DNA of 64,000 nt from Pseudomonas putida (GTDB lineage Bacteria; Pseudomonadota; Gammaproteobacteria; Pseudomonadales; Pseudomonadaceae), in NCBI RefSeq assembly GCF_009883635.2, contig NZ_CP026115.2, forward strand, positions 2,542,001-2,606,000, given 5' to 3'. Below the pieces are notes generated by a model, which was not told where the DNA came from, did no database searches, and worked only from the letters and a program-made list of their open reading frames with translations. Shown here piece by piece: positions 9,097-18,641 of the stretch (position 1 is its first letter; each line of letters opens with the position of its first letter). The position numbers were made by a program, and so were the translations under genes.

Positions 9097-10005
9097 TTAC
9101 AACTGCTCCAGGCAACCTGCGAGGTCACCACCGAGCTTCTCGAGCAGGCGCTCATAGCCCTTGGCATCCACCGGATCGGTCCCGCCCAAGGCATCCAGCT
9201 CCGCCAACCGCACCGGCAGCCCGGCCGTCAGTGTCTCGGCCAGGCGCGGCCGCAGCGGTGGCTCGCTGAACACACAGGTCTTGCCCACTTCCTGCAGACG
9301 CTTGCGCATCGCGGCCACATGCTGCGCGCCCGGCTGCACCTCCGACGCCACACTGAACACGCCAGTGTGCTGCAGGCCATAGGCCGACTCGAAGTAGTCG
9401 AACGCCTCATGGAACACGAAGTAGGGCTTGCCGGCGATCCCGGTCACCCGCGCCTTGATCCGCGCATCCATGCCATCCAGGCGCTCGGTGAAGGCTTTCA
9501 GGTTGCTCTGGTAGCGCGCCGCATTGGCAGGATCAGCCGCCGCCAAGTCAGCCGCCATCTTCGCCGCGATCACCCGGGCGTTGACCGACGACAGCCACAG
9601 GTGCGCATCCAGGCTGCCTGGGCGGTGATCGTGGTCATGGTCGTCCTGGTCCGCCTCCTCATGGGAATGGCTGTCCTCACCGAAGTGGCGCAGCTTCATG
9701 CCTGAAAGCGACTGCACGGCCACCGTCGGCTTGCTGCGGCTGCCCAGCACCCGCGGCAGGAAGTTCTCCATGTCTGGGCCGATCCAGTACAGCAGGTCGG
9801 CGTCGCCGACCTTGCGCACGTCGGACGGGCGCAGGGCATAGTGGTGCGGCGAAGCGCCCGGCGGCAGCAGCACGTCCGGCTTGCCCACGCCATCCTGCAC
9901 GGCGGCGGCAATCTGCTGCAGGGGTTTGATGCTGGTCAGCACGCGCACGTCGGCCTGCGCCGAGCAGGCGATGAAAGCGACAAAAAGCACAAGGAATCGG
10001 GACAC
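9097..10005 (-). CDS. znuA: Zinc ABC transporter, periplasmic zinc-binding protein
   Basis: It captures Zn2+ in the periplasm for the ZnuBC importer. The start is probably the GTG at 10005 (VSRFLVLFVAFIACSAQA), giving 302 residues with a signal peptide ending at AQA. An upstream in-frame ATG at 10053 would overlap the Zur-box dyad and adds residues not expected in the family. Family features: PPGASPHHYALRPSD (zinc His, about residues 60-75), a His/Asp-rich loop HSHEEADQDDHDHDH, DAHLWLS (zinc His) and FHEAFDYF (zinc His). It is divergent from zur-znuC-znuB. Confidence 0.95.
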   Translation of the reverse strand: MSRFLVLFVAFIACSAQADVRVLTSIKPLQQIAAAVQDGVGKPDVLLPPGASPHHYALRPSDVRKVGDADLLYWIGPDMENFLPRVLGSRSKPTVAVQSLSGMKLRHFGEDSHSHEEADQDDHDHDHRPGSLDAHLWLSSVNARVIAAKMAADLAAADPANAARYQSNLKAFTERLDGMDARIKARVTGIAGKPYFVFHEAFDYFESAYGLQHTGVFSVASEVQPGAQHVAAMRKRLQEVGKTCVFSEPPLRPRLAETLTAGLPVRLAELDALGGTDPVDAKGYERLLEKLGGDLAGCLEQL

Positions 10006-10032
10006 GATGAATACTCGACTCGTCAGAAACAG

Positions 10033-10045
10033 GTAACATAATAAC
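10033..10045. promoter_or_regulatory. Zur-box-like operator between znuA and zur
   Basis: GTAACATAATAAC is an AT-rich imperfect dyad resembling the core of the Zur consensus (GTTATANTATAAC). It lies 28-40 bases before the znuA start and 27-39 bases before the zur start, where a bound repressor would block both promoters. Confidence 0.65.
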
Positions 10046-10071
10046 GTCTCCATCCAGAACCGTCGCTGCCC

Positions 10072-10557
10072 ATGTCCATCACGCCGCTGGCTCACCGTCC
10101 CCACGATCATTCCCATTGCGTGCACAGCGCCTTGTCCGAAGCCGATGCCTTGTGCACGCGCCAGGGCCTGCGCCTGACCGCACTGCGCCGGCGTGTGCTG
10201 GAGCTGGTGTGGCAGAGCCACAAGCCGCTGGGTGCCTACGACATCCTCGCCGTGCTCAGCGAGCAGGACGGCCGCCGCGCTGCGCCGCCGACTGTGTACC
10301 GTGCGCTGGACTTCCTGCTGGAAAACGGCCTGGTACACCGCATCGCCTCGCTCAACGCCTTCATCGGCTGCAGCCACCCGGAGCACGCGCACCAGGGCCA
10401 GTTCCTGATCTGCCGCGAATGCCACGTGGCCATCGAGCTGGAGCAGGACAGCATCAGCGACGCCATCATCAACAGCGCCAATGGCGTGGGCTTCAGCGTC
10501 GAAACCCAGACGGTGGAAATCGTCGGCCTGTGCGCCAACTGCCGGAGCGCAGCATGA
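10072..10557 (+). CDS. zur: Zinc uptake regulator Zur (Fur family)
   Basis: A zinc-sensing repressor of zinc uptake genes. It has 161 residues with an N-terminal winged helix ([18 protein letters not shown], then [12 protein letters not shown] as recognition helix) and a C-terminal dimerisation domain with the CREC and CANC pairs that hold structural zinc, plus [10 protein letters not shown]. The N-terminus is unusual in carrying [11 protein letters not shown] before the DNA-binding domain. The stop overlaps the znuC ATG (ATGA), so zur, znuC and znuB form one operon. It is likely autoregulated through the operator upstream. Confidence 0.95.
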   Translation: MSITPLAHRPHDHSHCVHSALSEADALCTRQGLRLTALRRRVLELVWQSHKPLGAYDILAVLSEQDGRRAAPPTVYRALDFLLENGLVHRIASLNAFIGCSHPEHAHQGQFLICRECHVAIELEQDSISDAIINSANGVGFSVETQTVEIVGLCANCRSAA

Positions 10558-11327
10558 GCGACGCCCTGATCCGCCTCGAGCAGGTCGGCGTCAGTTTCGG
10601 TGGCGAGGCCGTGCTCGACAGCATCGACCTGTCGGTGGCGCCCGGCCAGATCGTTACCCTGATCGGCCCCAACGGTGCCGGCAAGACTACCCTGGTGCGC
10701 GCCGTACTCGGGCTGCTCAAACCGCACCGCGGCAAGGTCTGGCGCAAACCGAAGCTGCGTATCGGCTACATGCCGCAAAAGATCCAGGTGGATGCCACGC
10801 TGCCGCTGTCAGTACTGCGCTTCTTGCGCCTGGTGCCCGGCGTAGACCGCGCGGCTGCCTTGTCGGCACTGCAGGAAGTGGGTGCCGAACAGGTCATCGA
10901 CAGCCCGATTCAGACCATTTCCGGTGGCGAGATGCAGCGGGTGCTGCTGGCCCGCGCGCTGCTGCGCGAGCCGCAGCTGCTGGTGCTCGATGAGCCCGTG
11001 CAGGGTGTCGACGTAGTCGGCCAGACCGAGCTGTACAACCTGATCACCCGCCTGCGCGACCGCCACGGCTGCGGCGTGCTGATGGTCTCCCACGACCTGC
11101 ATCTGGTGATGAGCGCCACCGACCAGGTGGTCTGCCTGAACCGCCACGTATGCTGCTCGGGCCACCCCGAGCAAGTCAGCAACGACCCGGCCTTTGTCGA
11201 GCTGTTCGGCCAGAACGCCCCGAGCCTGGCTGTCTATCACCACCATCACGACCACAGCCACGACCTGCACGGCTCGGTCGTCGCCCCTGGCACCCATGTT
11301 CACGGAGAGCACTGCAAGCATGGCTGA
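10554..11327 (+). CDS. znuC: Zinc ABC transporter ATP-binding protein
   Basis: The ATPase of the zinc importer. The start at 10554 overlaps the zur stop and gives 257 residues. It has Walker [10 protein letters not shown] (about residues 38-46), Q-loop MPQK, signature ISGGEMQR, Walker B LLVLDEP and switch VSHDLH. The last 30 residues are extremely His-rich ([10 protein letters not shown] ... [10 protein letters not shown]), a tail that may bind zinc. It overlaps znuB by 8 bases, so translation is coupled. Confidence 0.96.
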   Translation: MSDALIRLEQVGVSFGGEAVLDSIDLSVAPGQIVTLIGPNGAGKTTLVRAVLGLLKPHRGKVWRKPKLRIGYMPQKIQVDATLPLSVLRFLRLVPGVDRAAALSALQEVGAEQVIDSPIQTISGGEMQRVLLARALLREPQLLVLDEPVQGVDVVGQTELYNLITRLRDRHGCGVLMVSHDLHLVMSATDQVVCLNRHVCCSGHPEQVSNDPAFVELFGQNAPSLAVYHHHHDHSHDLHGSVVAPGTHVHGEHCKHG

Positions 11328-12102
11328 TTTTCTTCTTTACGCCTTGCTTGCGGGTCTTTCCCTGGCAGTGGTAGCGGGCCCGCTCGGCTCGTTCGTGGTG
11401 TGGCGGCGCATGGCGTACTTCGGCGATACCTTGTCCCACGCCGCGCTGCTGGGCGTGGCGATGGGCTTCGTGCTGGATGTCAGCCCGGCCCTGGCGGTGA
11501 CCGTGGGCTGCCTGCTGCTGGCGATCCTGCTGGTGACCTTGCAGCAACGCCAGCCGCTAGCCTCCGATACGCTGCTTGGCATCCTCGCCCCCAGCACCCT
11601 GTCGCTGGGCCTGGTGGTGCTGAGCTTCATGCATGATGTGCGCATCGACCTGATGGCCTACCTGTTCGGCGACCTGCTGGCCATCAGCACCACCGACCTG
11701 GCGTGGATCCTGGGCGGCAGCGCGCTGGTCCTACTGCTGCTCGCCGCGCTGTGGCGACCGTTGCTGGCCATCACCGTGCACGAAGAACTGGCGATGGTCG
11801 AAGGCCTGCCGGTAGCGGGCCTGCGCATGGCCCTGATGTTGCTGATTGCCGTGGTCATTGCCGTGGCCATGAAGATCGTCGGCGTGCTGCTGATCACCTC
11901 GCTGTTGATCATTCCCGCCGCCGCGGCACAGCGCCACGCCCGCTCGCCAGAGCAGATGGCACTGGGCGCCAGCCTGCTCGGCATTACCGCCGTATGCGGC
12001 GGCCTGGCCATGTCCTGGTTCAAGGACACCCCGGCCGGGCCATCGATCGTGGTCTGCGCGGCAGTGCTATTCTTGCTGAGCCTGGCCCTGCCAAAACGCT
12101 GA
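11320..12102 (+). CDS. znuB: Zinc ABC transporter permease
   Basis: The membrane component that passes zinc through the inner membrane. The start [15 protein letters not shown] (11320), inside the end of znuC, gives 260 residues. About seven to eight hydrophobic helices are visible. [16 protein letters not shown] (about residues 32-47) is the conserved ABC-3 motif, and a second part reads [21 protein letters not shown]. It is the last gene of the zur-znuC-znuB operon. Confidence 0.95.
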   Translation: MADFLLYALLAGLSLAVVAGPLGSFVVWRRMAYFGDTLSHAALLGVAMGFVLDVSPALAVTVGCLLLAILLVTLQQRQPLASDTLLGILAPSTLSLGLVVLSFMHDVRIDLMAYLFGDLLAISTTDLAWILGGSALVLLLLAALWRPLLAITVHEELAMVEGLPVAGLRMALMLLIAVVIAVAMKIVGVLLITSLLIIPAAAAQRHARSPEQMALGASLLGITAVCGGLAMSWFKDTPAGPSIVVCAAVLFLLSLALPKR

Positions 12103-12229
12103 AAACCGGGGTGCACAGAGTTGCACCCTGCAACCTTTTCACCGGTAAAGGGTCTGTAAGACTTATTTTCGAGCGTGCGCACCTGGGTGTAGACTTGCTC
12201 GCTTTTTGCGCAAATAGAGAGTCGCAGGA

Positions 12230-12937
12230 ATGAAGCCGTTCGCATCCCGTTATCTGCTTGTTGCCGCGTTTTCCCTGTTCCTGGCTGCGTGTTCCAGCGC
12301 GCCGGTCGAGCAGGCCGATGCACCTGCCCAAGCCGATGCCTGGCAGCAGCTGCAACAGAGTATCGCCAGCAACGAGCTGGCCACCGCCGAAGACCAGCTG
12401 GCTGCCCTGCAGGCGCAGTCGCCGGATGACGCACGCCTGGAGCAAAACCAGCGCCAGCTGGCCGAGGCCTACCTGAAACGCAGCCAGATCGTGCTGCAGA
12501 AGGGCGATGTCAATGCCGCCGCCACTGCACTGGCGCGGGCCCGGGCGCTGATGCCGCAAGCACCGGCCGTAACCGGCGGCGACGCCGTGACCCAGGCGCG
12601 CAAGGCCGAGCTGGAGAAGGCCGAAGCGGCCTTGAAGGCGGCTGAGGCCAAGCCGCAAGCGCGGGTGATCGACCCTACGGCGCCGAGCACGGTGATTGCG
12701 CTGAAGACCACCGACATCCGGGCGATGCGTCGCCAGCTCGATGAGATTGCCAAGGACGTGGTCAATTACCAGTGTGACGTGGTGTTCCAGGTGCCGCGTA
12801 CTCAGGATGCGCCTTGGCTGAAAAACCTGCTGGAGAAGCGCGTGCACAAGCTCGACAGCGGGTTCCAGCTGAAGCAGAAGCATGAGATTCAGCGATCGAT
12901 GCCGGCGCAGGTGGTTCTCGTCCCGCATCAGCGTTGA
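12230..12937 (+). CDS. Lipoprotein with helical repeat-like region
   Basis: A 235-residue protein with a signal peptide and lipobox LAAC (Cys near residue 21), so it is anchored in a membrane after lipidation. Residues about 38-110 form helices with a TPR-like pattern (AWQQLQQSIASNELATAED, then QLAEAYLKRSQIVLQKGD). An Ala/Glu/Lys-rich helix follows, and the C-terminal part IRAMRRQLDEIAKDVVNYQCDV is more conserved in character. The position after znuB matches a conserved pseudomonad hypothetical gene. The function is unknown. A 127-base gap with a GGGTGCA/TGCACCC hairpin-like dyad separates it from znuB. Confidence 0.85.
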   Translation: MKPFASRYLLVAAFSLFLAACSSAPVEQADAPAQADAWQQLQQSIASNELATAEDQLAALQAQSPDDARLEQNQRQLAEAYLKRSQIVLQKGDVNAAATALARARALMPQAPAVTGGDAVTQARKAELEKAEAALKAAEAKPQARVIDPTAPSTVIALKTTDIRAMRRQLDEIAKDVVNYQCDVVFQVPRTQDAPWLKNLLEKRVHKLDSGFQLKQKHEIQRSMPAQVVLVPHQR

Positions 12938-12940
12938 TCC

Positions 12941-13024
12941 CTTCGCGGGTAAACCCGCTCCCACAGGTCCAGCGCCAGCCTCGCGGCTTGCATAAAATCT
13001 GTGGGAGCGGGTTTACCCGCGAAG
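12941..13024. repeat. REP doublet (inverted pair) between lipoprotein gene and katE
   Basis: Two perfect 26-base arms, 12941-12966 and 12999-13024, face each other around 32 bases. Each arm has the P. putida REP core GCGGGTAAACCCGCTCCCAC. It lies between convergent genes and may end transcription from both sides. Confidence 0.85.
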
Positions 13025-13032
13025 AAGCCGTA

Positions 13033-15162
13033 TCAGGCAGGAATCGATTCTGCAGCCGCCTCCCTATCCCACACACGATGCCCTTCAACCGCTTTGACAA
13101 AGGCATCTACTGCCTTCTGCTCATCACCCAGCAGCAATCCCTTGTCTTCCTTGAGCCCTAAGCTATTCAACAGGTCCTTGGTCAACACCATCGCCTTGAG
13201 ATGCTTGTATCCCTCCAGCAGGAAGTGCTTGGCCAACCCACTTGAAGCCAACGCCTTGTCCACGCCTTTGGGCACCACAATCCCGTCGAACATGATCGAC
13301 GGCATCCCCTCCATCGACGCATCTACCGGCAACTGCTTGCCGTCCGCCGTTTTCACCGGCGCCGAAGTCAGCCCCAGGAGCATGGGCCTGGCGCTTTCGG
13401 CCTCCAGCGCCTTGACCAGCTTGTCGACGCTGCTGCCGTCCACACCATCGGCCACCAGCACCGCGATCTTGCGGCCCTTGATACCAACTACGCCTGGGTG
13501 GTTCATCTGGCTCAAGGCCGGCGACTTCGCCAATTGACTGCCCTTGACCTGCACCGTACCGGCCTTGGGTGCCGGCAAGCCAAGGTTGGCAGCGACAGCG
13601 GCGGCCAGCTTGAGGTCGATGTTGGCAAGAATCTCATTCACCTGCCGCGCACGAATGTGTTCACGCTCCACCTTGCCCAGCTCGAAGCTGTAGGCCTTGA
13701 TGATGTGCTGCTGCTCGGTGGGGCTCATGCTCTGGAAGAACAACCGCGCCTGGGAGAAGTGATCGCCGAACGACTCGCTGCGCTGGCGAATCTTGTGCGC
13801 GTCGATGCGCTCCTGATAACTCTCGAAGCCTCCATCCTGAGCAGCCGGAGGGGTTTCTTTCGGCCATCCGCCGTCTATCGAATTAGGTTCATAGGATGCG
13901 CGCCCTTTGTGCAGCACGTGCTGGTGCAGCGCATCGCGCTGATTGTTGTGGTTCGGCGCAACGGGCTGGTTGATCGGGATCTGGTGGAAATTCGGTCCGC
14001 CAAGACGGCTGATCTGGGTGTCGGTATAGGAAAACAGCCGACCCTGCAGCAATGGGTCGTTGCTGAAATCGATCCCGGGCACGATATGGCCGGGGCAGAA
14101 AGCGACCTGCTCCACCTCAGCGAAGAAGTTGTCAGGATTGCGGTTGAGCACCATCTTGCCCAGCGGCGTAACCGGCACCAGCTCTTCGGGAATGATCTTG
14201 GTAGGGTCGAGCAGGTCGAAGTCGAACTTGTGCTCATCCGCCTCCGGCACGATCTGCACGCCCAGTTCCCACTCTGGATAATCGCCAGTCTCGATAGCCT
14301 CCCACAGGTCCCGGCGCTGGAAGTCGGTGTCCTTGCCTGCAAGCTTCTGGGCCTCGTCCCACAGAAGCGAGTGCACGCCCTGGCGCGGCTTCCAGTGGAA
14401 CTTGACGAAGCTCGCCACGCCCTCGGCATTGATCAGCCGGAACGTGTGCACGCCAAAGCCTTCCATCATCCGCAGGCTGCGCGGAATGGCACGGTCGGAC
14501 ATGGCCCAGATGACCATGTGGGCCGATTCGGGCACCAGTGAGACAAAGTCCCAAAAGGTGTCGTGGGCCGAACCACCGGTGGGGATTTCGTTGTGCGGCT
14601 CCGGTTTGACCGCGTGCACAAAGTCCGGGAACTTGATGGCGTCCTGAATGAAGAAGACCGGCATGTTGTTACCCACCAGGTCGAAATTGCCTTCATCCGT
14701 ATAGAACTTCACGGCGAAACCGCGCACGTCGCGCACCGTGTCGCCGGACCCGCGTGGGCCTTGCACAGTGGAGAACCGCACGAATACCGGGGTGACTTTC
14801 TCAGGGTCCTGCAGGAAGCCCGCTTTGGTCAGTTCGGCGTGGTTGCCATAACTCTGGAAATAGCCATGGGCACCGGTGCCCCGGGCATGCACGATGCGTT
14901 CAGGGATGCGCTCGTGGTCGAAGTGAGTAATCTTCTCGCGCATGATGAAGTCTTCAAGCAGCGAGGGGCCACGGGGCCCGGCCTTGAGCGTGTTCTGGTT
15001 ATCGGCGATGCGCACACCCTGGTTGGTCCGCAGTGCCTGGCCGGTCGAATCGCTGCGATTCTCTTCCAAGGCCTGCAACTTGCGGTTGGTGTTGGCCCGA
15101 TCGGGGGTGTCGGTACCGGCGAGCTGGCTCTGTTTCGGCGAATCCGGTTTCTTGCTAGGCAT
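13033..15162 (-). CDS. katE: Large-subunit catalase HPII
   Basis: It breaks down hydrogen peroxide. I chose the ATG at 15162 (AGGAG 7 bases upstream) over the GTG just before it; this gives 709 residues, the size of clade 2 catalases. The catalytic His (about residue 92, [11 protein letters not shown]) and the following GNNMPVFF with the distal Asn are present. The heme-ligand Tyr lies in RLFSYTDTQ. The extra C-terminal domain (about 560-709, [12 protein letters not shown]) is the flavodoxin/DJ-1-like domain special to large catalases. Stationary-phase RpoS control is known for such genes but is not shown here. Confidence 0.97.
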   Translation of the reverse strand: MPSKKPDSPKQSQLAGTDTPDRANTNRKLQALEENRSDSTGQALRTNQGVRIADNQNTLKAGPRGPSLLEDFIMREKITHFDHERIPERIVHARGTGAHGYFQSYGNHAELTKAGFLQDPEKVTPVFVRFSTVQGPRGSGDTVRDVRGFAVKFYTDEGNFDLVGNNMPVFFIQDAIKFPDFVHAVKPEPHNEIPTGGSAHDTFWDFVSLVPESAHMVIWAMSDRAIPRSLRMMEGFGVHTFRLINAEGVASFVKFHWKPRQGVHSLLWDEAQKLAGKDTDFQRRDLWEAIETGDYPEWELGVQIVPEADEHKFDFDLLDPTKIIPEELVPVTPLGKMVLNRNPDNFFAEVEQVAFCPGHIVPGIDFSNDPLLQGRLFSYTDTQISRLGGPNFHQIPINQPVAPNHNNQRDALHQHVLHKGRASYEPNSIDGGWPKETPPAAQDGGFESYQERIDAHKIRQRSESFGDHFSQARLFFQSMSPTEQQHIIKAYSFELGKVEREHIRARQVNEILANIDLKLAAAVAANLGLPAPKAGTVQVKGSQLAKSPALSQMNHPGVVGIKGRKIAVLVADGVDGSSVDKLVKALEAESARPMLLGLTSAPVKTADGKQLPVDASMEGMPSIMFDGIVVPKGVDKALASSGLAKHFLLEGYKHLKAMVLTKDLLNSLGLKEDKGLLLGDEQKAVDAFVKAVEGHRVWDREAAAESIPA

Positions 15163-15387
15163 CACGGCTCTCCTTATCAGTCTTCAGGCGTGCCCGTAAC
15201 GGGCTTGTGCAAGTAGTGACCGGAGGGCTTTGTCGAGCGTTCAATCAGGATTACCGGTTGTCGCGATATGCCCGAAGGATTGGTGCATTACGAAATAAAT
15301 GCTAAGAACAGCTATGGGAAAAGGCTAAAATGCGCGACCCCAGCTAACCGCTGCCCCAAATTCCATGCGCCCCACAAGGTTCGCTAC

Positions 15388-16395
15388 GTGATCGAGTTCC
15401 AACAGGTACATAAAACCTACCGCGTCGCCGGTAGGGAAATCCCCGCACTGAATCCGACCAGCCTGACCATCGAAAACGGCCAGGTATTCGGCCTGATCGG
15501 CCATTCCGGCGCTGGCAAGAGCACCATGCTGCGCCTGATCAACCGCCTCGAAGAGCCTTCCGGCGGCACGATCATCGTCGACGGCGAAGACGTCACCGCG
15601 TTCAACGCCAGCCAGCTGCGCGGCTTCCGCCAGCAGGTCGGGATGATCTTCCAGCACTTCAACCTGCTGGCTTCCAAGACTGTCGCCGACAACGTCGCCC
15701 TGCCGCTGACCCTGGCCGGCGAGCTGTCGCGCAGCGAGATCGACAAACGTGTCACCGAGTTGCTGGCCCGTGTCGGCCTGCAGGACCACGCCAGGAAGTA
15801 CCCGGCGCAGTTGTCCGGCGGCCAGAAGCAGCGCGTCGGCATCGCCCGTGCCCTGTCGACCAACCCGAAGATCCTGCTGTGCGACGAAGCCACCAGCGCC
15901 CTCGACCCGCAGACCACTGCTTCGGTGCTGCAGCTGCTGGCCGAGATCAACCGTGAGCTGAAGCTGACCATCGTGCTGATCACCCACGAAATGGACGTGA
16001 TCCGCCGGGTCTGCGACCGCGTGGCGGTGATGGATGCCGGCCAGATCGTCGAGCAAGGCCCGGTGGCCGACGTGTTCCTGCACCCGCAACACCCGACCAC
16101 CAAGCGTTTCGTCCAGGAGGATGAACAGGTCGATGAAGGCGAGCAGCGCGATGACTTCGCCCACGTGCCAGGCCGTATCGTGCGCCTGACCTTCCAGGGC
16201 GATGCCACTTACGCCCCGTTGCTGGGCACCGTGGCGCGCGAAACCGGTGTGGACTACAGCATCCTCGCCGGGCGTATCGACCGCATCAAGGATGTCCCCT
16301 ATGGCCAGCTCACCCTTGCCCTGATCGGCGGGGACATGGAAGCGGCGTTCGCCCGCTTCAAGGCAGCTGACGTACATATGGAGGTACTGCGTTGA
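15388..16395 (+). CDS. metN: Methionine ABC transporter ATP-binding protein
   Basis: The ATPase for import of methionine. The GTG at 15388 ([13 protein letters not shown]), with AAGG 8 bases upstream, gives 335 residues, the family length; the frame is open further upstream without a conserved sequence. It has Walker A GHSGAGKS (about 38-45), signature LSGGQKQR, Walker [13 protein letters not shown] and switch ITHEMD. The C-terminal part (about 265-335) is the NIL domain that senses methionine and inhibits transport. It overlaps metI (TGATG). The 225-base gap to katE holds promoters for both divergent genes; no clear riboswitch was recognised. Confidence 0.94.
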   Translation: MIEFQQVHKTYRVAGREIPALNPTSLTIENGQVFGLIGHSGAGKSTMLRLINRLEEPSGGTIIVDGEDVTAFNASQLRGFRQQVGMIFQHFNLLASKTVADNVALPLTLAGELSRSEIDKRVTELLARVGLQDHARKYPAQLSGGQKQRVGIARALSTNPKILLCDEATSALDPQTTASVLQLLAEINRELKLTIVLITHEMDVIRRVCDRVAVMDAGQIVEQGPVADVFLHPQHPTTKRFVQEDEQVDEGEQRDDFAHVPGRIVRLTFQGDATYAPLLGTVARETGVDYSILAGRIDRIKDVPYGQLTLALIGGDMEAAFARFKAADVHMEVLR

Positions 16396-17066
16396 TGGAC
16401 GCCCTGAATTTCTTCGCCAACGTCGACTGGGCCGAAATCTGGCTGGCCACCGTCGATACCATGATCATGCTGTTCGGCTCGCTGTTCTTCACCGTGCTGC
16501 TGGGCCTGCCACTGGGCGTGCTGCTGTTCCTCTGCGGGCCGAAGCAGATGTTCGAGCAGAAGGGCGTGTATGCGCTGCTGTCGTTGATCGTCAATATCCT
16601 GCGCTCGCTGCCGTTCATCATCCTGCTGATCGTGATGATTCCGTTCACCGTGCTGATCACCGGCACCTCGCTGGGTGTCGCCGGCGCAATTCCGCCGCTG
16701 GTGGTGGGTGCTACCCCGTTCTTCGCGCGCCTGGTGGAAACCGCCCTGCGTGAAGTGGACCGCGGCATCATCGAGGCCACCCAGTCGATGGGCGCCACCA
16801 CCCGCCAGATCATCACCAGCGCGCTGCTGCCGGAGGCCCGCCCGGGCATCTTCGCGGCGATCACCGTCACCGCCATCACCTTGGTGTCGTACACCGCCAT
16901 GGCCGGCGTGGTCGGCGCTGGCGGCCTGGGCGACCTGGCCATCCGCTTCGGTTACCAACGTTTCCAGACCGACGTGATGGTCGTGACCGTGGTGCTGTTG
17001 CTGGTGCTGGTTCAAGTCCTGCAGAGCGTGGGCGACAAACTGGTCGTGCATTTTTCCCGTAAGTAA
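16395..17066 (+). CDS. metI: Methionine ABC transporter permease
   Basis: The inner-membrane channel of the methionine importer. The start at 16395 overlaps the metN stop and gives 223 residues with about five hydrophobic helices. The binding-protein-dependent permease motif (EATQSMGATTRQII ... LLPEARPGIFAA, about residues 130-160) is present and would touch MetN. It lies in the metN-metI-metQ operon. Confidence 0.95.
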   Translation: MDALNFFANVDWAEIWLATVDTMIMLFGSLFFTVLLGLPLGVLLFLCGPKQMFEQKGVYALLSLIVNILRSLPFIILLIVMIPFTVLITGTSLGVAGAIPPLVVGATPFFARLVETALREVDRGIIEATQSMGATTRQIITSALLPEARPGIFAAITVTAITLVSYTAMAGVVGAGGLGDLAIRFGYQRFQTDVMVVTVVLLLVLVQVLQSVGDKLVVHFSRK

Positions 17067-17130
17067 CCCCAATGGGGTCGGCCCGGCCGACCCGTTCGGG
17101 GGCCGTCGCGGCCCTCACAAGGAGTGATTC

Positions 17131-17904
17131 ATGAAGAAGCTGCTTGCTGTTGTCGCCGCTGTCGCGGCCTTCTCGGCCAACGCCGCCGAAACCCTTACCG
17201 TCGCCGCCACCCCGGTGCCGCACGCCGAGATCCTCAACTTCGTCAAACCTCAGCTGGCGAAAGAGGGCGTGGACCTGAAGGTCAAGGAATTCACCGACTA
17301 CATCCAGCCGAACGTGCAAGTGGCCGAGAAGCGCCTGGACGCCAACTTCTTCCAGCACCAGCCATACCTGGATGAGTTCAACAAGGCCAAGGGCACCAAC
17401 CTGGTCAGCGTTGCCGGCGTGCACATCGAGCCGCTGGGCGTGTACTCGGCCAAGATCAAGAAGCTCGACGAACTGTCCTCCGGCGCTACCGTGGTCATCC
17501 CCAACGACGCCACCAACGGCGGCCGCGCCCTGCTGCTGCTGGACAAGGCAGGCGTGATCAAGCTCAAGGACAACACCAACATCCTGTCGACCGTGAAGGA
17601 CGTTGCCGAGAACCCGAAAAGCGTGAAGTTCCGTGAGCTGGAAGCAGCCACCATCCCGCGCGTGCTGACCCAGGTCGATATCGCCCTGATCAACACCAAC
17701 TACGCGCTGGAAGCCAAGCTGAACCCAGAGAAAGACGCTCTGGCCATCGAAGGCAAAGACTCGCCGTACGTGAACATCCTGGTTGCCCGCCCGGACAACA
17801 AGGACTCGGACGCGATGAAGAAGCTGGCTGCCGCACTGCACTCGCCTGAGGTGAAGCAGTTCATCAACGAGAAGTACAAAGGCGCTGTGGTGCCGGCGTT
17901 CTAA
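17131..17904 (+). CDS. metQ: Methionine-binding protein, non-lipidated
   Basis: A periplasmic substrate-binding protein of the NlpA/MetQ family (257 residues). The signal peptide MKKLLAVVAAVAAFSANA has no lipobox cysteine, so the mature protein (from AETLTVAATPVPHAEIL) should be free in the periplasm rather than lipid-anchored as in E. coli MetQ. The family pattern VKEFTDYIQPN and FQHQPYLDEFN is clear. An excellent AAGGAG ribosome site lies 7 bases upstream. It is the last gene of the metNIQ operon and is followed by a REP doublet. Confidence 0.93.
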   Translation: MKKLLAVVAAVAAFSANAAETLTVAATPVPHAEILNFVKPQLAKEGVDLKVKEFTDYIQPNVQVAEKRLDANFFQHQPYLDEFNKAKGTNLVSVAGVHIEPLGVYSAKIKKLDELSSGATVVIPNDATNGGRALLLLDKAGVIKLKDNTNILSTVKDVAENPKSVKFRELEAATIPRVLTQVDIALINTNYALEAKLNPEKDALAIEGKDSPYVNILVARPDNKDSDAMKKLAAALHSPEVKQFINEKYKGAVVPAF

Positions 17905-17925
17905 GCCGAACAATCGCGCTGGATT

Positions 17926-17993
17926 CTTCGCGGGGCAAGCCCGCTCCTACAGAGGGATGCATTCCCTTGTAGGAGCGGGCTTGCCCCGCGAAG
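17926..17993. repeat. REP doublet between metQ and SCO gene
   Basis: Perfect 25-base arms at 17926-17950 and 17969-17993 with the core GCGGGGCAAGCCCGCTCCTAC, facing each other between convergent genes. Confidence 0.85.
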
Positions 17994-18008
17994 CTTTTTA
18001 AAGCCCCA

Positions 18009-18641
18009 TCAATCCCGCTTCACAAGCCCTGGCAGTTGCGCCACCAGCTTCTGGTTGTTGAACGGCGCACGAATGAACCCGCGCTGACGCCCATCGGGTC
18101 CGACGACCGCCAGGTTGCCGCTGTGATCCACGGTATACCCCGGCTTGCTCGTATCGGCCGGGATGAACGGAATGCTCAAGGCATTGGCCAGCTTCTGGGT
18201 ATCTTCGATCGACCCCGCCACGCCGACGAAATCCTTGTCGAAATAGCCCAGGTACTGCTTCAGCTGGTTCGGCGTATCGCGGTTCGGGTCCACGCTCACC
18301 AACACCACCTGCAGCCGGTCCACGGCCTCCTTGGGCAGCTCGCTCTTCACCTGGCGCAACTGGGCCAGGGTGGTCGGGCAGATGTCCGGGCAGTAGGTAT
18401 AGCCGAAGAACAACAGCGACCACTTGCCCTTCAGGTCGTCCAACTGTACCGCCTGGCCATCCTGGTTGGTCATGGTCACGTCGGCCACCGCGCGGCTCTG
18501 CGGCAACAGAATGATGCCGGCATCGATCAGGTCGGTCGGGTTCAGCTGGCCCCGTTCACTGAGCACCTTGTTGACGGTAAGGCCCAGGATCAGCGCGACC
18601 AGGGCGACGAGGATGAAGACGGTTTTCTGGGTTCGGGTCAT
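18009..18641 (-). CDS. SCO1/SenC family copper chaperone for cytochrome oxidase
   Basis: A membrane-anchored thioredoxin-fold protein that delivers copper to the CuA site of subunit II. It has 210 residues with an N-terminal transmembrane helix (about 8-27, FILVALVALILGLTV). The copper-binding CPDICP motif is near residue 85 and the third ligand His is in YTVDHSGN (about 170). Its ATG overlaps the cyoE stop by ATGA, so it is the last gene of the SURF1-...-ctaA-cyoE-SCO operon that assembles the oxidase upstream. Confidence 0.94.
   Translation of the reverse strand: MTRTQKTVFILVALVALILGLTVNKVLSERGQLNPTDLIDAGIILLPQSRAVADVTMTNQDGQAVQLDDLKGKWSLLFFGYTYCPDICPTTLAQLRQVKSELPKEAVDRLQVVLVSVDPNRDTPNQLKQYLGYFDKDFVGVAGSIEDTQKLANALSIPFIPADTSKPGYTVDHSGNLAVVGPDGRQRGFIRAPFNNQKLVAQLPGLVKRD

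Noticed and set aside
15163..15387. Possible methionine-responsive riboswitch before metN
   Set aside because: No SAM-riboswitch core could be recognised, and pseudomonads do not usually use one here.
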